Made by a program: the position numbers and the translations under genes. From Labyrinthula sp. Ha (Eukaryota; Sar; Bigyra; Labyrinthulida; Labyrinthulaceae), in contig JAALGZ010000007.1 of NCBI GenBank assembly GCA_015227615.1, positions 372,001-436,000 of the forward strand: a stretch of DNA of 64,000 bases, written 5' to 3'. Under the pieces are notes generated by a model. It was not told the origin of the DNA and did not search any database. It was given only the letters and a program-made list of their open reading frames with translations. This document shows positions 9,923 to 23,007 of the stretch, in pieces; positions within the stretch are counted from its first letter, which is position 1, and the number at the start of each line of letters is the position of its first letter.

Positions 9923-12412
9923 TTAGAACTTTTGAGTTATATCATTGTAATAATTTGGGAAATGATCAAGCAAAGTGCGAAGTGAGATAGGAAACTCCGA
10001 TAACAAAATTGGAGATATCCACTGAGGTTCAAAATGTGGGTTCCAAGTAATGCAACAACTACAAGAGCATAGCCAATGTCTATTTTTCTTCTGATCAGCT
10101 ATTTTCCGAAACAACAATAACTTTCCAGGAGGTTCCATTAGAACTGAATCAATTAAACTTGGTCGTCTTCCACTTCTAGAACTCAGAGAATTTTTTAACT
10201 TCTCAATTATTGACAAAAAATCTCTTCTTGCAATAGTATCAGGGACTTCGTCTTCTTTGTACAGTAAATCCTCAGGATTTGTGTTCCATATTACAGAGCC
10301 CAGAATTTTCTTCTTGTTTGTTCTACATCGATACAAGACCTCTAAACATTGTATTCTTAACTTGCGGAGGTTAGTCCAATTCAATCTAGGAACCAAATCG
10401 TTTCCAATGACAGGACTAATTATAAATTGCTCTGTCTCTCGACAAAGTGCTGCATCAAAAATGCATCCAGGGGGAGCGTAAGCAAGACAAAAAAATCGTC
10501 CGCGGATATCATCCTCAACCTCTAACCTAAAACGTAAAAGCAGAAAACAAAACTACTTGGAACGCTTGGAAAAATTTACACCATGATCTTCCTCTCGAGA
10601 AAAATCAGGTTTTAATAGAAGGCTCAGAATGGATGCGACACCAGCACCAAGACTATGACCAACAACCACGAGATTATATCCTTCACAACTGCCAACGCCT
10701 TTTTTTTCTACCTTCTTTCTAGCATCTACAACAATAGTTTCCCCTAGTTTCTTTCTATTATCATCTATGTTTCTATTTTGTTTTGGTATATTCAAGAGAC
10801 TGTGTAAGACACCAGTTTCTTCTAGCTGGTAACGTATTTCATTAGCAACTCGTAACATCCCAAAGTGAGCGTGATGACCTTTTCCATCGAAACCCCATTG
10901 CTCCCCGTACCAATCTAATGATGTTGGCACAATCATTGCATCTGTAAGCATATCAGATAAACTTAGAGTTCCTCGACAACTCACTACAACAGATTTCTTT
11001 TCATCATCTACAAAGACGTAATAGGGAGTTACAACACCTTCCTTATCTGCAAATGATGAGAAGATGACATTCTCTTCAACACTGTTACTTAAATGCAACA
11101 ATGCTTTCTCATCTTGAGACACACAACAGCCACCTTCTCCTTGTGAATTGTTTCTGCCTCTATTAAAGGCTCGAGTACTCTGACTCAATACAGACTTCAA
11201 ACCAAAGAGCTTTCCAAAATTTCTCCAGGGTTTAAGCTGAATAACATCCATATACACGAGAAGTTTCCAACCATATACAGCCAGTTGATACTTAGAGTAC
11301 TCGCTCAAAACCTTAAGCGTCATTTTATCACCCTCTGACTCACTTAATGGTTCACCACCGGCAGGTGCTGTAAGATTTGGTATTTTTTTCACGGCTTTCT
11401 TAATTTTTCGCAAAGTTTTTTTGGAGTCTTTAAATTTTTGCTCAGCGTCTGTGTTGTTATTGTCCGAATCTAACAGAGTTTCATGAAGAGGATTTGTGTT
11501 GCTTCGAGTAAGTTGTTCTTGTGCAGCAAAAGAGATGCCATTCCAAGCTCTTAATATTTTCTCAGATTTGTCTGCAATCTGTTCCGCTCGAAGCAATAAC
11601 AAAGCTGAAAAGAAATCAATTGGAGTTGCGTTATGCCCAGTAAAGAACCTTCCAAAAATTTCAGCTACTTCTTGAAACGCAAACCCTCCATGTTCAGAGC
11701 TTGAATCTATTGATCCAAACACACCACAGGACATTATACGAATCGTTTTACACCAAAACATACATGTGTTTTGCCATTTATTAGTTTCAAAATTATATTG
11801 AGCAGATGCTTGAGAGCTAGTAAAATCTATAGATTCTGCAGAATCTTTTAGAAAATACAATAGAAACAAGGCAAAAAGAATATCGACAAGGATAAAAACT
11901 GCCCATACGATTAGTAAAACTCGCTTAGCTAAGCCTTGAGAAGAACATGAGTCCGAAAAATCATCACCTTCAGCTGTCTGAAGCTCTGTCGAAAGAAATA
12001 CACACCATGCGAAAAGACCAAGTTCGATACAATAAAGGAACAGCAGAAACGCAAGTGGCCGATTGATGTTTTTCCTCTTTTCTTTCTCAAAAATATCCCC
12101 TTTTGTAGATAATACATAAACAAAAGCTAAGGCTATAAGGAATAAAAAAGAAGTTCCAGCATTTGTGACGAAAAACAGCTCTGGGGAAACATAAGAAAAA
12201 GGGATTCTGTTCGAATCACCTTCAACTAAATCGTAAAAGCATTCTTCCTCAAAGATTATCAAATCTGCGAACATTAACAAGAAAAATATATTCAGAAGAA
12301 GAAAGCAAAGCCGGAAAAACAGCAAATAAAGGGAATGAAACCAAAACTCATCAGATGCAACTGCGAACTTGAACCCAAAAACAACGACTTTAGAACCTGT
12401 GAGGGTTTCCAT
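9923..12412 (-). CDS. Sn-1-specific diacylglycerol lipase (class 3 lipase), one 30-nt intron
   Basis: Hydrolyses diacylglycerol to 2-acylglycerol at membranes in the DAGL alpha/beta family. Exons 12412-10557 and 10526-9923 are joined across a 30-nt GT-AG intron, giving 819 aa. The N-terminus resembles DAGL (FAVASDEF before helix 1), and four membrane helices lie at roughly residues 23-52, 78-103, 118-142 and 163-188. The alpha/beta-hydrolase part shows VVSCRGTLSLSDMLTDA, the nucleophile elbow VVVGHSLGAG (Ser587), AYAPPG, GNDLVPRL (Asp662) and LDHFPNYY near the end (His807). The Ser-Asp-His triad is therefore complete, and the enzyme is probably active. A Lys-rich segment sits in the cytoplasmic linker (near 330-350). 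This family makes the endocannabinoid 2-AG in animals; its protist products are not established here. Confidence 0.9.
10527..10556 (-). other. 30-nt spliceosomal intron in the DAG lipase gene
   Basis: Begins gtagtttt and ends acgttttag. It splits a Lys codon after two bases and restores the frame into the AYAPPG and GNDLVPRL motifs. Unspliced, a TAG follows directly. Confidence 0.9.
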
Positions 12413-15400
12413 TTTGAAATAAAATATGTTCAGAAACTGTAATCAATTCAAAATAGTTCTCTAAATTCCCAACTTATCCAGAGCCTGTCCCTTATCTGAT
12501 TACTATCCCTGTTTGCGCTGTACGTCGGCCAATTTTTAAAACGCTCAGTTGTTTGGTACTTTAATCCAGTTTCATATCGCATTGATTTTGGGCAATACAT
12601 CATATTGATATATGAGATGTTTTTTTGGCTGACTCCTTAGATTTTCAAAACTTTTAAACGATAGGGGCTATACTCTCCCATTTAATATCTCTATCTTGCA
12701 CATACTATATCCATAAATATAAAAATAATATCTAAGTCTTCTTATTAATGTTCTGTTGACTACAATGAGACTTTTCTCTAGAGCTTTATTGCAGAATTAT
12801 CAGAGCTCGTTACAAGGTAGCGTTCGTTTAACATGTGTTAAATAATGCTAAGAATATCCAGTAGCAGGTCACAAAAGGATCAGCTACTTTCAAAAAATCT
12901 CCATATGTTGCATATAATCCCTGGCGTAGTGCAGAGGAGGATCTGTATAAGTGGGTCTCAGGTATTGAAAAGATTGCAAGACAAACGAAGTAGGGAGTTA
13001 AGCAAGGGCACAAGATGAATATAACTAAACGCAGAAACATTTGCCTAGAGGAATTAACCTATATATACTCCTTCAAGGTGTGATCTGGAATATATAGTCT
13101 CTATTTAATTCCATTGAAAATTTTATCTGGTAAATACACAAAAGTATTACATAACAGTTTATAAAAAATTGTATCTGTTTCAAGTGCTAATGAAGAAAAC
13201 CAAGGAAGATAGTTTCGTTCAGCGGTTGGATAAGTTTTGCTTTAAGTTGCTACTATATCCATTTGTTTGCTGGGAAACCCGCTGCATGGTCTGCCAATAT
13301 ACGGCATAGCAAGACATGATACACCTCAGTTTTTCTCTTTAAGGAATAAGTAAGAAGGTAAAACTAGTTATGCATCGACGTTTTGGTAAGTCTTTAGGTA
13401 TTATTAATATTTATTTGTAACTTAGGAGGCTGAAAGTAGGAGCAGTCACCGAGAAAGATTTGAGCCCTTATCTTTATAGGGGTATTTTAGTTTTTTATTT
13501 ATATCTGTTGTTAAATTCTCAATCTCCTAAGTAGTATCAAAATCCGTTTACAGTAGTCTGGTTGGATGCTACCCTTTGGTCAGAAAACAGGCTTCGATTA
13601 GCAACAGTTTTACCACATGAGTCTTATCTTTTCAGGTTGAGGCTGACATAGATTCTTGACCGAAAGCATTTTTGCTCTACACGTACCGACAATTGGGAAT
13701 TTCCTATTACCCTGCTACTGATCATTCGTTACATTATCGCATTAACAAATGCCGAAAAAGCTAATGTCATTTATATCGTGGCATAATTATATATTTTTTA
13801 ATGCGAGGGTATTATTTACATCGTATGAGCCTTTAAGTAAAGATATTTACAAAGGTATTTCTAGCCACCCTGCACTGTTAGATATTTAGACCCGTTTTCA
13901 ATTATATGTGGTACTTGTCAAACTTTGTTACACAGTGTGGTTCATTTCAAACTATAGGATGTTGTTTTAGAAAGAAAATATGGCTGAAAAATACGAAAAA
14001 ATGCGTTTATATAAGGTTTAGTTACTGATTCTATATTTAAATAAATAGTTTGTTCCTTTAGCTCCAAATAATAGCTGCAAGAGCTTCATTCATGAAATAC
14101 AACTCACTGGTGGGCATCTTTTCCTTTAAGTTTTCGCGGAAAGAGGAGCAAACTATCTAAGCAACTTCGTGTTTCTTGCTTGTCTTGCAAGTATGCTCGG
14201 TACCTGGACTTCACTCTTGTCTTAGTCAAAAAGATGAGGATTAACTAATTCCACGAGTTGATTCAATGGGAGTTATCATGCCAGTTTCAGCTAAGTAGAT
14301 TTACAGTTAGTTAATATCCAAAATAGATACTGAGCTGGAAAAATAAATTAACCAGTCAAGGAAACTTGTGTCATCATTCGTAAGGCAATTGTCTGTAATC
14401 TAGAATGGCGTCTTATTGTACCTTCTTAAAATTTGTTTCACGTCATAATAATATAGGATAATTGTTGCGTTAGGTTGATGGTATAATTTTCCAAGGAAAC
14501 CTTATCTGAGAAGTTTCTAGGTTAGCTGGACATCCCTAGATAGTAAGATACTCTATTAGACGCTATCGTTGTTAATTTTTCTCAAGTTACTCCTTACTTG
14601 ATGAAATTCGACTGCTCTTTATAGATATTAATTGAGTTTTATAAAGCTGACACTTCAACATTTGAGGCCATGTGCATCATTGATTGTTAAGTATTCAATA
14701 TCTTATCATTCTAACATCTATAGTGGGCATGTGCCAGATACATGCTGATTTTATATGTCTCCTAGTAGTGGAAAGCATTTCATATAGAGTAAGGTTATGC
14801 TTCTTTAGATTATGCTTTAGTAAACTAGTACTGTTTAGACTTATAATATTTAGTTGGATTAATAATGATAGAATAGCTGTTCTTTCAAATATGTATACGA
14901 CATTTGCAACTACGTGTACTAATGCCTATAATTCAATAAAATGGTCGAGGAAGCTCAAAGAAGTATTCACGGCGGCAACCTAAAGTTAGTACAAAGTTGA
15001 GCACTTGCCTAATTTATAGGCTGAATTCCTTAATAATATTTCCTTTGGGGTTGATTGAGTTCCTTAGTCGGTGTATTCTCATTTATTAGAAGACTGCCTA
15101 TCATTCAAAGGTACATCAATAATTGCAATCTAGTTTAATTTGATAAGCTTAGGTGCTATGGTACCCAAATTTTAGAGTCAGTGCTTGGTAGAGTCAAGAT
15201 AGTGTTGAACAATAGTCACAGAGTCAATCCGATCTCAATTTTGACTTGGGTTGGTCTGTCGCGTTACTAGAAATCTTCTAACCTTAAGCTCAGTCAGAAT
15301 AAGTGATAAGACTGCACCTAGTGGAAAATTAAGTGTAGTACCCATGGATAACCACGATATTAACTTCTTGTTCTTATTTTTCTTTCATCTATATCAGCTA

Positions 15401-17243
15401 TTTGAAGAAATTCTCCTCGATTTCCTCATTTCTCATCATGAAGCTGCGGACCAATATCTTGCTAAATTTCCATTTTTTTATTTTGAATATTTTCTGCATA
15501 TTTCTATTCGCTACAGAGCCTAATGAAGAGTTTCTCACAGAAACGTTCCTGAAAATTATTGAACAACATTTATGTACGGCATGGAGATACTAGTTTCAAC
15601 TCTGAGATCATACAAATTACTAGCTTGGATGTTTATTTGAGAATTCTTCATTCATGAAATATTTTACGTGTTATGTTTGATGGAACGGTTTTCATCTCAA
15701 CCCAACTTGGTTCTTTAATATCTGATTTCCTTTCCCAAACTAAATCTGATTCTTCTGTTTACAATATAAGAACAGCCAAATATAGATTAGTGCTTACTTT
15801 ATCGTACCTTATATTATTATACTTGACAAACTTTTCCCTTAAATCTATACTTACATCTTACTATAGCAGCATTAGTTACACCCATAAAGGCAACGATACC
15901 ATCATATCATCCACTGCCATATTTTTTCATTGTCAGAAAAATCATGGTTAACGAAAAGTCGAGATACTAGATCAGGTATGTTTTCTTAGATGCTTACAGA
16001 TATTATGTTATATGGAGTCCTCTAGAAAATTTCTCACACATATGTTAATGAAATTAATTGAAATAGAAAACTTAACTACGTTTTTTTGCAAACTGAATTA
16101 TCAATATTTAATGTGGATATCAGTTTGAAATCAATATATATATATGTTTTCTGTCCTATCTCATTAGTCGGAGAGACTGCACAATATGGTTTTGATACCA
16201 CCCTAATATCTGTGGCCTATAATTGAAATCCTTTGCAGAAAAACGTTGTAGCAGACCCACTGTATTCATCGTATTAAACTATTTATCTTGAATTGTAACT
16301 TTGACAAAATCAGTTGTCATTCAGTATAACTTATTTTTAAGTTACTTCAATAAAGTATTAAATATAGCAATTTCAAACATGGCCCCGAAATCAGTTACTC
16401 TTTAATTATAGTTGCTTATTTAGCGCATATCCAAAAACTCTGTACCCCAGGAATATTGCAGCGTTTTGCAAGGTTATACAAGGCCTTAATCGATAGAGCG
16501 CTTCATTTGAATGAAACTGGCTCCTGGCATATCATATTTCCTGTGTTGTTTTAGTTCATTCGATATGCTTCGAAATGTTTTCATGATAGCACTTCCTATT
16601 CATAAAACACCCTTCTATTCTAAATTTTGCCATCTCAACGAGGTCCATCTTCTTTCCTGTCACGTTAGTATTGTAACTGATTCATTGAAATTCATTTTAG
16701 CCAGAAATTGTGCAGTCCTGTCTCCGTGGTATTCCTGTTAAAACACGCTGAATGCGTATTAACTCACTACCGCTATTATGCGGATAGCAACATCATATGA
16801 AGAGGCTCTGCACTTAGTTCTTGTTCCTTCTCACTTGTCGAGGATACCATTGATTGTTTTCAATGTATTTCTTAGAGAGCGAAATTTTCTTTTCAAGCTA
16901 TGTACAAATAAATGCTCCTCTCTAATATTGGTAGTTCTTACTAGATCTAGGAACAGTATTTATGAATAGATACTGATCTTCATTATTTATAGGTTCTTCA
17001 GTAAGTTCATAGTTTCACCACTTGCTCTGAAATTATATTAAGCTCTCATTCACAAAGCATAAAAGTTATTTGTTGTAGTATAGTCACGTAGCAATATACA
17101 GTTACTAGAGCCTCCTTCAATTAAAGGCCAGTCAAGTGTCTGAGTGAATATTTTTTTGGTAGCCATAATCCATCGTGCATAAATTTGCAAAGTGAAAGAA
17201 GTTGTTTTCTGAACAAATTAAGAGGTGACTCTAGCATAGGGCT
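12413..17243. other. Gene desert
   Basis: About 4.8 kb of AT-rich sequence. ORFs such as 14684-14983, 15251-15523 and 15673-15951 are hydrophobic, low in complexity and resemble no family; I treat them as chance. No repeats beyond short A/T runs. Confidence 0.5.
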
Positions 17244-17363
17244 GTGTGAAGTGGGCTCGGATTTTTTTACTTCGGAGTCAGATACTCCTCGCGATCTTAT
17301 TGGTTAGATCGATTTCCCAAATTTTTTTTTCATCATACTTCGTCTGAATAAAGGAGGCGCAGA

Positions 17364-19541
17364 ATGGCGATTTCCCATAGAGAAAATTTAAAGAGGGCAG
17401 ACAAAAAAATTTTGGGCAGATTTCAAAACAAAATTACGAACAAAAACTATGCAAAAAGACAAAACCAAAGGGGCAAACCTCCAACCAAAGGTTCCAGGCC
17501 CCGAGCAACAAAGTCGATCAGAACTACTAGGAAAATGGACTGCAACAACGTATTCTACCTCAGAAGAAATGCTGGAAGTGATCACTAGACTTGTTAGTGG
17601 TCGCTTTAAGTGGAAAATTCATGCTTCTCACTACTTTGTCGAGGGAATCAGCTTTGCTAAGTGGGGTTGGAACTGCAAAAGACTTAAGAGATGCAAAATT
17701 TAGTGTAGTTTAGACAAAAATTGCTCGTCTGAAGTTAACATTAAGCTTAATCTTGAAACTTCTAAGTACATTTTCGTCGTAATTAACTAAAATCACTGCA
17801 ATCATGAGGTAAAAGCACTAGGAAAGATTAAAAAATATGCACAACAGCTTACAACTGAAGAATTAAAAATGATTAAACACCTAGGAGTTGCCGACGGTGG
17901 AATTGCAGCGGCAGACGTCGCTCTACATCGCAATTTTCCAGGCACATTGTTTGACAAAGAACTAGTAAAACGAATTATGAAAAAAGCTAAAGAAGGTGTT
18001 GACGCTAGCGAAGATAATAATATTAAAAAGTTAATTACGTGTGGGAAAAGATGCTTAGAACGTGGAGGAAGATTTGATCTGACATGGGATTATCCCAAGG
18101 AAGGCAAAGCTATTCTAAATGGAGTCAGCTTTCAAGAAGACCTACAAAATAAATTAAAAAAAATATATGGGGATAGTATCCAAGTGGATACTACCCATGG
18201 AATGAGCAGATATCGTTTGGTGGCAATGTTAACTTGCGGGATCGATTGCTTCCTTAAAACCATAAATTTCTTGTGCACAATGATGGAGACCGAGTCGAGC
18301 AAAGATGTGGTTAAAGGCTTGAAACTTCTGGGTCTTCAGGATGCGGAAGCAGTAATGACGGACGGGAGCAAAGCTTTGGAAGCAGCTGTGGAGGAACTTG
18401 GGTCTTCTCATGTTCTTTGCAGGAAACACTTTCTTGCAACCTTGAACTCAGCAGCATCCGGCCTAAAAGGGATGAAAAAAATAAAATTTACAAACAGCTT
18501 GGGGGATGTTCTCACTGGAATCTTTTCAGAAGAAAAAGAACTTGATCAGCTTATTGAAAACATGTTGATTGAATATCCTGAAGAACCACAGCAAGTTGCC
18601 CTAAAAAAATTAAGGAAAAAAAACAAAGTGTGTTGGGAAATGACGAGAAAACTTCCAACGTTCTCTCGCAGCGCTACTCAGAGGGTTGAATCATTTCACT
18701 CAGCCATCAAAGGGAATGGTTCTTTAAAAAGTACTCTTAAAACCTGGACCCTTGATGAGGTTGTGACTTACCACGAGAATAATGTGGATAAGTACATGGA
18801 GAGAACTTTGAAAAAGATTAAGGATTTGATTAGGGAGGATAAAGATTTTTCAAAGGAAGCTGATGAAACGTTCACAAAGGAGTTGAAGTTGATGGGAGCG
18901 TGCTGGATTGTTGAAGAGTTGAGTTCAAGAAAGTTCATTGTCAGTGATTCAAACATGAGAATAAGGATGAAGCATGTGTTGGAGGTTGTTGAAAGGGAAG
19001 GGGTAAAACTTCAATCATGTGCTTGTGAAACCTGGACAAATCTTCGTTTTCCATGTCGTCACTATGCACGGTATTGTGATCGTAAAATGATCAAATACAT
19101 GGACATAGATCATCTTCCAGCGAGGTGGAGGTACCAGGAGCATCCTCTGTTCAAGCAGGCACTAAGGGAGATGGGTGAGAAGTCGATGGCCCACGTGGGT
19201 GTATTGAGTTCAAGGTGAGAGTTCCACCTGTGAACGCAGCTTACAACCCAAGAAAGCCGGAAGCTAAATATTCCAAGCTCCTCACTGCATGCAAAGTGCT
19301 CTGTGAAGAGGCGAAAAGCAGCAACAAGTGCAGGAAGAAAAGCTACGCAGCAGTCTTGAAGATGACCGCTGTGCTGAGGGAGAACCCAGATGGAGACTTT
19401 GGGGATTTGGATGAAGTTTCTGAAGGAAGTGGGATCATGTTTGAGTCACCAAGGAAGAGAATCAAAAGAAGGAAGGGGAAGGGAGAAAACGTGGTCTCGC
19501 CTCTTGACTTCTCTCAGACCACTCTTCTCACAGATGAGTAA
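17364..19541 (+). pseudogene. MULE transposase, interrupted
   Basis: Plus-strand coding of a Mutator-type transposase. The longest open part (17869-19218, 449 aa) holds the first catalytic Asp in QVDTTHGMSRY, the second in VMTDGSKAL, followed by VLCRKHF, the Glu in RVESFHSAIKG, and a SWIM zinc finger near the end (CAC...PCRHY). The upstream part from 17449 lies in the same frame but carries an in-frame TAG at 17701 and TAA at 17788; across them Cys/His spacing (NCSSEV, NHCNHEV) suggests an N-terminal zinc finger. A different frame is open at 17364-17588, so a further frame change is likely near 17450. After 19218 the frame changes to a basic tail ending at 19541. A 25-nt GT-AG candidate at the junction does not restore the frame. 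Three or four lesions make this copy inactive. Confidence 0.8.
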
Positions 19542-19557
19542 GAAGAGTGGTCTTTTC

Positions 19558-19995
19558 GTTTATAAATATAAATTCTTGAACCTTTTTTCTTTGCAATATA
19601 AATTCTTGAACCTTTTTTCTTTGCAATATAAAATCCTTGATCCTTTTCTTTGAAATATAAATCCTTGAACCCAACCCCCCCCCTTTTTTTTGAAATATAA
19701 ATCCTTGAACCCAAACCCCCTCCCTTTTTTTTTTAATATAAATCCTTGAACCCAACCCCCTCCCCTTTTTTTTGAAATAAAAATCCTTGAACCCAAACCC
19801 CCTCCCTTTTTTTTTGAAATATAAAATCCTTGAGATGTTTTCTTTGAAATATAAAATTCTTGAACCCTGAACCTTTTTTCTTTTGAAATATAAAATCTTG
19901 AAAAAATTTTTTTTGAAATATAAATTCTTGAACTTGTTTTCTTGAAATTTAGTTTCTTGAACTTGTTTTTTTTAAATATAAATGTTAAACCCCCT
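19558..19995. repeat. Minisatellite in the MULE 3' region
   Basis: About 11 degenerate tandem copies of a 30-45-bp unit built on aatataaatccttgaaccc plus a C-tract and a T-tract. The first two copies are exact 30-bp repeats. The central copies carry cccccctcccttttttt-like tracts, and copies degrade towards the right. It lies between the transposase stop and the right TIR. It opens frames on the minus strand that repeat a GSRIYISKK-like peptide; these are by-products of the repeat. Confidence 0.9.
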
Positions 19996-20449
19996 ACCTT
20001 TTGCTTTGAATAATCCTGAAGTCTTAGTTTTGACTTGAGTAAAATCTGCGTTTTCAACCCTCTGAGCAGCACTAAATCTTATTCAATATTTACCTTTTGC
20101 CTTTACTAACTTGCTTCTTGCACTCCATTTTGTTCAATATATACCTTTTCTGTTTCCTGGGTCTCTTCTTGCACTCTAAATTCTTCAATATTTTTAAATC
20201 TTTTAAAATGTTTGAAACCTTCTTAAATCTTGTAAAATCTTGTTCAATCTTGCAAATTATTATGTTTTCGGGGTCCTAGCTTTATCCTGTCCTGTCTTTT
20301 ATCATGCAACTGTCATGATTTCAAATTTTTTTATTTTGATTTTGTTGGTTTGTTTTTTTCAAAAACAAATTTTGGGCAATTAAAAATTCGGCCAATGAAA
20401 TTTAAGAGTATCTGACTCCGGAGTCATAAAATCCTATTCGGTGTGAAGT

Positions 20450-23007
20450 AGTAAAGCTTTAAACATATTTTCTTCCTGGACGTTGATAAGGTCTGTTGAG
20501 TTTCCATAACCCCGCATACTGTATACTTGTGGTAGTAAAATCCATTAATTATGGGCAATTCCAGTTTCAGGTCCTCATTTAAGGCCTTTTCTGTTTCTTT
20601 TTTTTTTGATAATCTTAATCACCCACCAACTGCACAAAGTTGTTCGTAAATACTGCTAAACTGATTATAAACTGAGGTTTCACTTATGGCGAGTAACAAA
20701 TGGTTGAGCAATTTCTTTGAACGAGTAGTTTCCGTGTCTAAAAAAGGTTTATCTCAAATATTCCGTTCTTAAGACAACGACATTTATATACGTGAGTTTA
20801 ATTACTTTTAATCAATTACGTGCACCTTCATATGGGTATACTGTTGGACAAAAAATATATGGTTGGGTCCTACAACTTTTTACCAGTTGTGTCTATTCTA
20901 GTTTCTCAGTGTATCCCATTACCCAGTTGTTCTTATGTTTCCTCTCATGAATATAAAGGGTTTATAGTATTAGGCAGGTATCATTGCACGAGTTTACTTT
21001 AAGCATGATTTCCAACATCTCACAAACATAGCTTTCATTTTGGGAAACGATGCAAATCACTGTATTGCGCAAGTTTCGTTTGCATCCATTGTTTACTAGA
21101 ATCTTTGGTTTGGTAGTATTGTTAAGTTTCACGGCAATAGCCACGGGCAGAATGCTGGATTTTATGTTTTGATTCAGGATTTAGATATGGATAAAGCTAA
21201 CCAAAACATTTGGTGTAGCTATGATCATGAGCAAACAAGGGCGAGGAAAAGAAACCACTAAGTTACTTGCTCGAAGCCAGATCTATTTCAATGAAGAATA
21301 TAATTCTCTTGTCTCTTTTGTGTAACACGGTACTTCTACGTTAGAAAAGAAAGGTAATGGACCCAACGTTGAACTATTGTTCCGCAACTGGTGTTGTGAG
21401 CTATACCTAGGGATCAGTTTTGATTTATTCAAAACTTAAAAGCAACTTTCTTACCAATACTTTGCGTTTCGATAACCATTAATAAGTACAAAGGCATTTT
21501 GATTCATCACTCATAATCAACATAAATTCAAAATCATCTTATGCCAATTAATATCCCAATGTTCTTATTGATAGTCAGAATCAAAACAAGAATTGTTTCA
21601 TTACTGGCATGTTTTTTTAAATTCAAGATCTAGTTATTGTCACCAATTAAATCGCTTTTCTTGATGATTAAAATCTAGTTTAAGAGAGAATGCAGAAACT
21701 TTAGAGTAAGTATTTCACGTTATGTGGTTATTTCGGTACCAAATTTCTCCCAATATATGTGACGCATGCTTTCGGCGCAAATACTTCTAGATATCTTGAA
21801 AATAGATAGGGTAAATAGCTCAGTCAATTTGAAAATACTAAATGGCTCTTACTGTTTCTTCTTGTTGTACAAGGTATGATTTATCCTGATGTCTATAGCA
21901 TCATAGTTTGGGTTTAGCAACAGTGCCTTGTATTAGTTTCAACACTAGAAAGCAAATATGTGAAGTTGGAGTATTCAGTTGCGCTTATGATCTTTCTTTT
22001 CATTCATTGTAGCATAATTTTCTTTAAGTCCACGAGTATAAATTCTGTTTTCCTTTAGGTGGTAAGGGTTAGAGTTGGACTCTTTTAGACGTGAACAAAC
22101 TGTGAAGTTTTATGGCGTTGAAAATTACTTACGTAGACTTGAACTCTTAATTTAAAAAACAGCCATGTACAGAGTTTTGAACTTTATCTTTGGCCTTTCC
22201 ATAGAAGTTGTTGTAATTGAATTACTCTTCTTTAAATATAGTCTAGAAGAACAGCAGTTCAAGCAAAGTTTACACTAATGAACCGCTCAAATATTTAAGT
22301 TTTGCTATGAATCTATAGTTTCACTTCTAATCTTCTAACTTGAGACGATGTATCATCAGTTATTCAAACCTTTTATGAAATCCAAAAGAAACAAGGGGTT
22401 TTATTATATTCTTGAATGACTCTACGTCGAAACAATTAGAAATGAAACTGCTGAGAGTTTTTTACCAAAGTAGCAAGATTTCTAGTAGTTATATTCACCT
22501 TAAAGTCACTAAAAGCTATTGTATATCCCTAGTATAAATCTTCTTTACTTTCTAAGAATTCTTCTACCGGAGAAATTATTTTTAAACTTCCGCCGTTTTA
22601 TTTCTTATTTTCTTTATTGATGTCATTTTATTCTTATATTCTTGTATTGCAGTCTCGGCGGAGAACACTTTTGTTTTTGCGAAAACATACGGAACAATAG
22701 TACTTATCATGAAAAAATATTAAAAAGAAAAAGCGATCAGAATTATTTCGTATCGTATATTTTATTTACATTTTAGGGTATAATCTCTATCATCGAGTGC
22801 ATTGTGATCGATAATGTAATACGAGCACTCGTAAAAGTATGGGACAATAAGCGGAACATTAATATACAGAGGGAATGATACAAAAATAACAAACTATCCG
22901 AGTGACTTTATAAGTACTAGAAGTGAAAACAATACTATCTGATACAACATATCTTTGGAACAATATAAACTATATGTGGAGTTGAGTTGATAAACCCAAA
23001 GTTTTCT
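20450..23007. other. Gene-free stretch
   Basis: About 2.5 kb between the MULE and the bZIP gene, AT-rich, with no recognised gene, RNA or repeat. Confidence 0.5.

Larger units (their letters stand above)
17253..20440 (+). mobile_element. Mutator-like element (MULE), 3.19 kb, with TIRs and 9-bp TSD
   Basis: Both ends are visible. The left end starts gggctcggattttttt and continues acttcggagtcagatactc. The inverted right end reads ggattttatgactccggagtcagatactc in two short blocks, and similarity continues at lower identity for roughly 80 bp. The 9-bp direct repeat gtgtgaagt flanks the element at 17244-17252 and 20441-20449, the target-duplication size typical of Mutator elements. Inside are a transposase with a MULE catalytic domain and SWIM finger, then a tandem repeat array. 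The transposase is interrupted, so the copy is not autonomous. The TSD is perfect, which suggests moderate rather than great age. Confidence 0.9.

Noticed and set aside
14684-16969. Series of plus-strand ORFs of 60-99 codons in the desert
   Set aside because: Phe/Leu/Ser/Tyr-rich translations typical of random AT-rich DNA; no motif, and no splice links in the local style.
19210-19240. 25-nt GT-AG segment at the junction of the two MULE frames
   Set aside because: Splicing leads quickly to a stop and does not join the frames; a frameshift explains it better.
19514-20072. Three overlapping minus-strand ORFs with repeating GSRIYISKK-like peptides
   Set aside because: They are translations of the minisatellite array; the peptide repeat follows the DNA repeat and no gene structure is seen.
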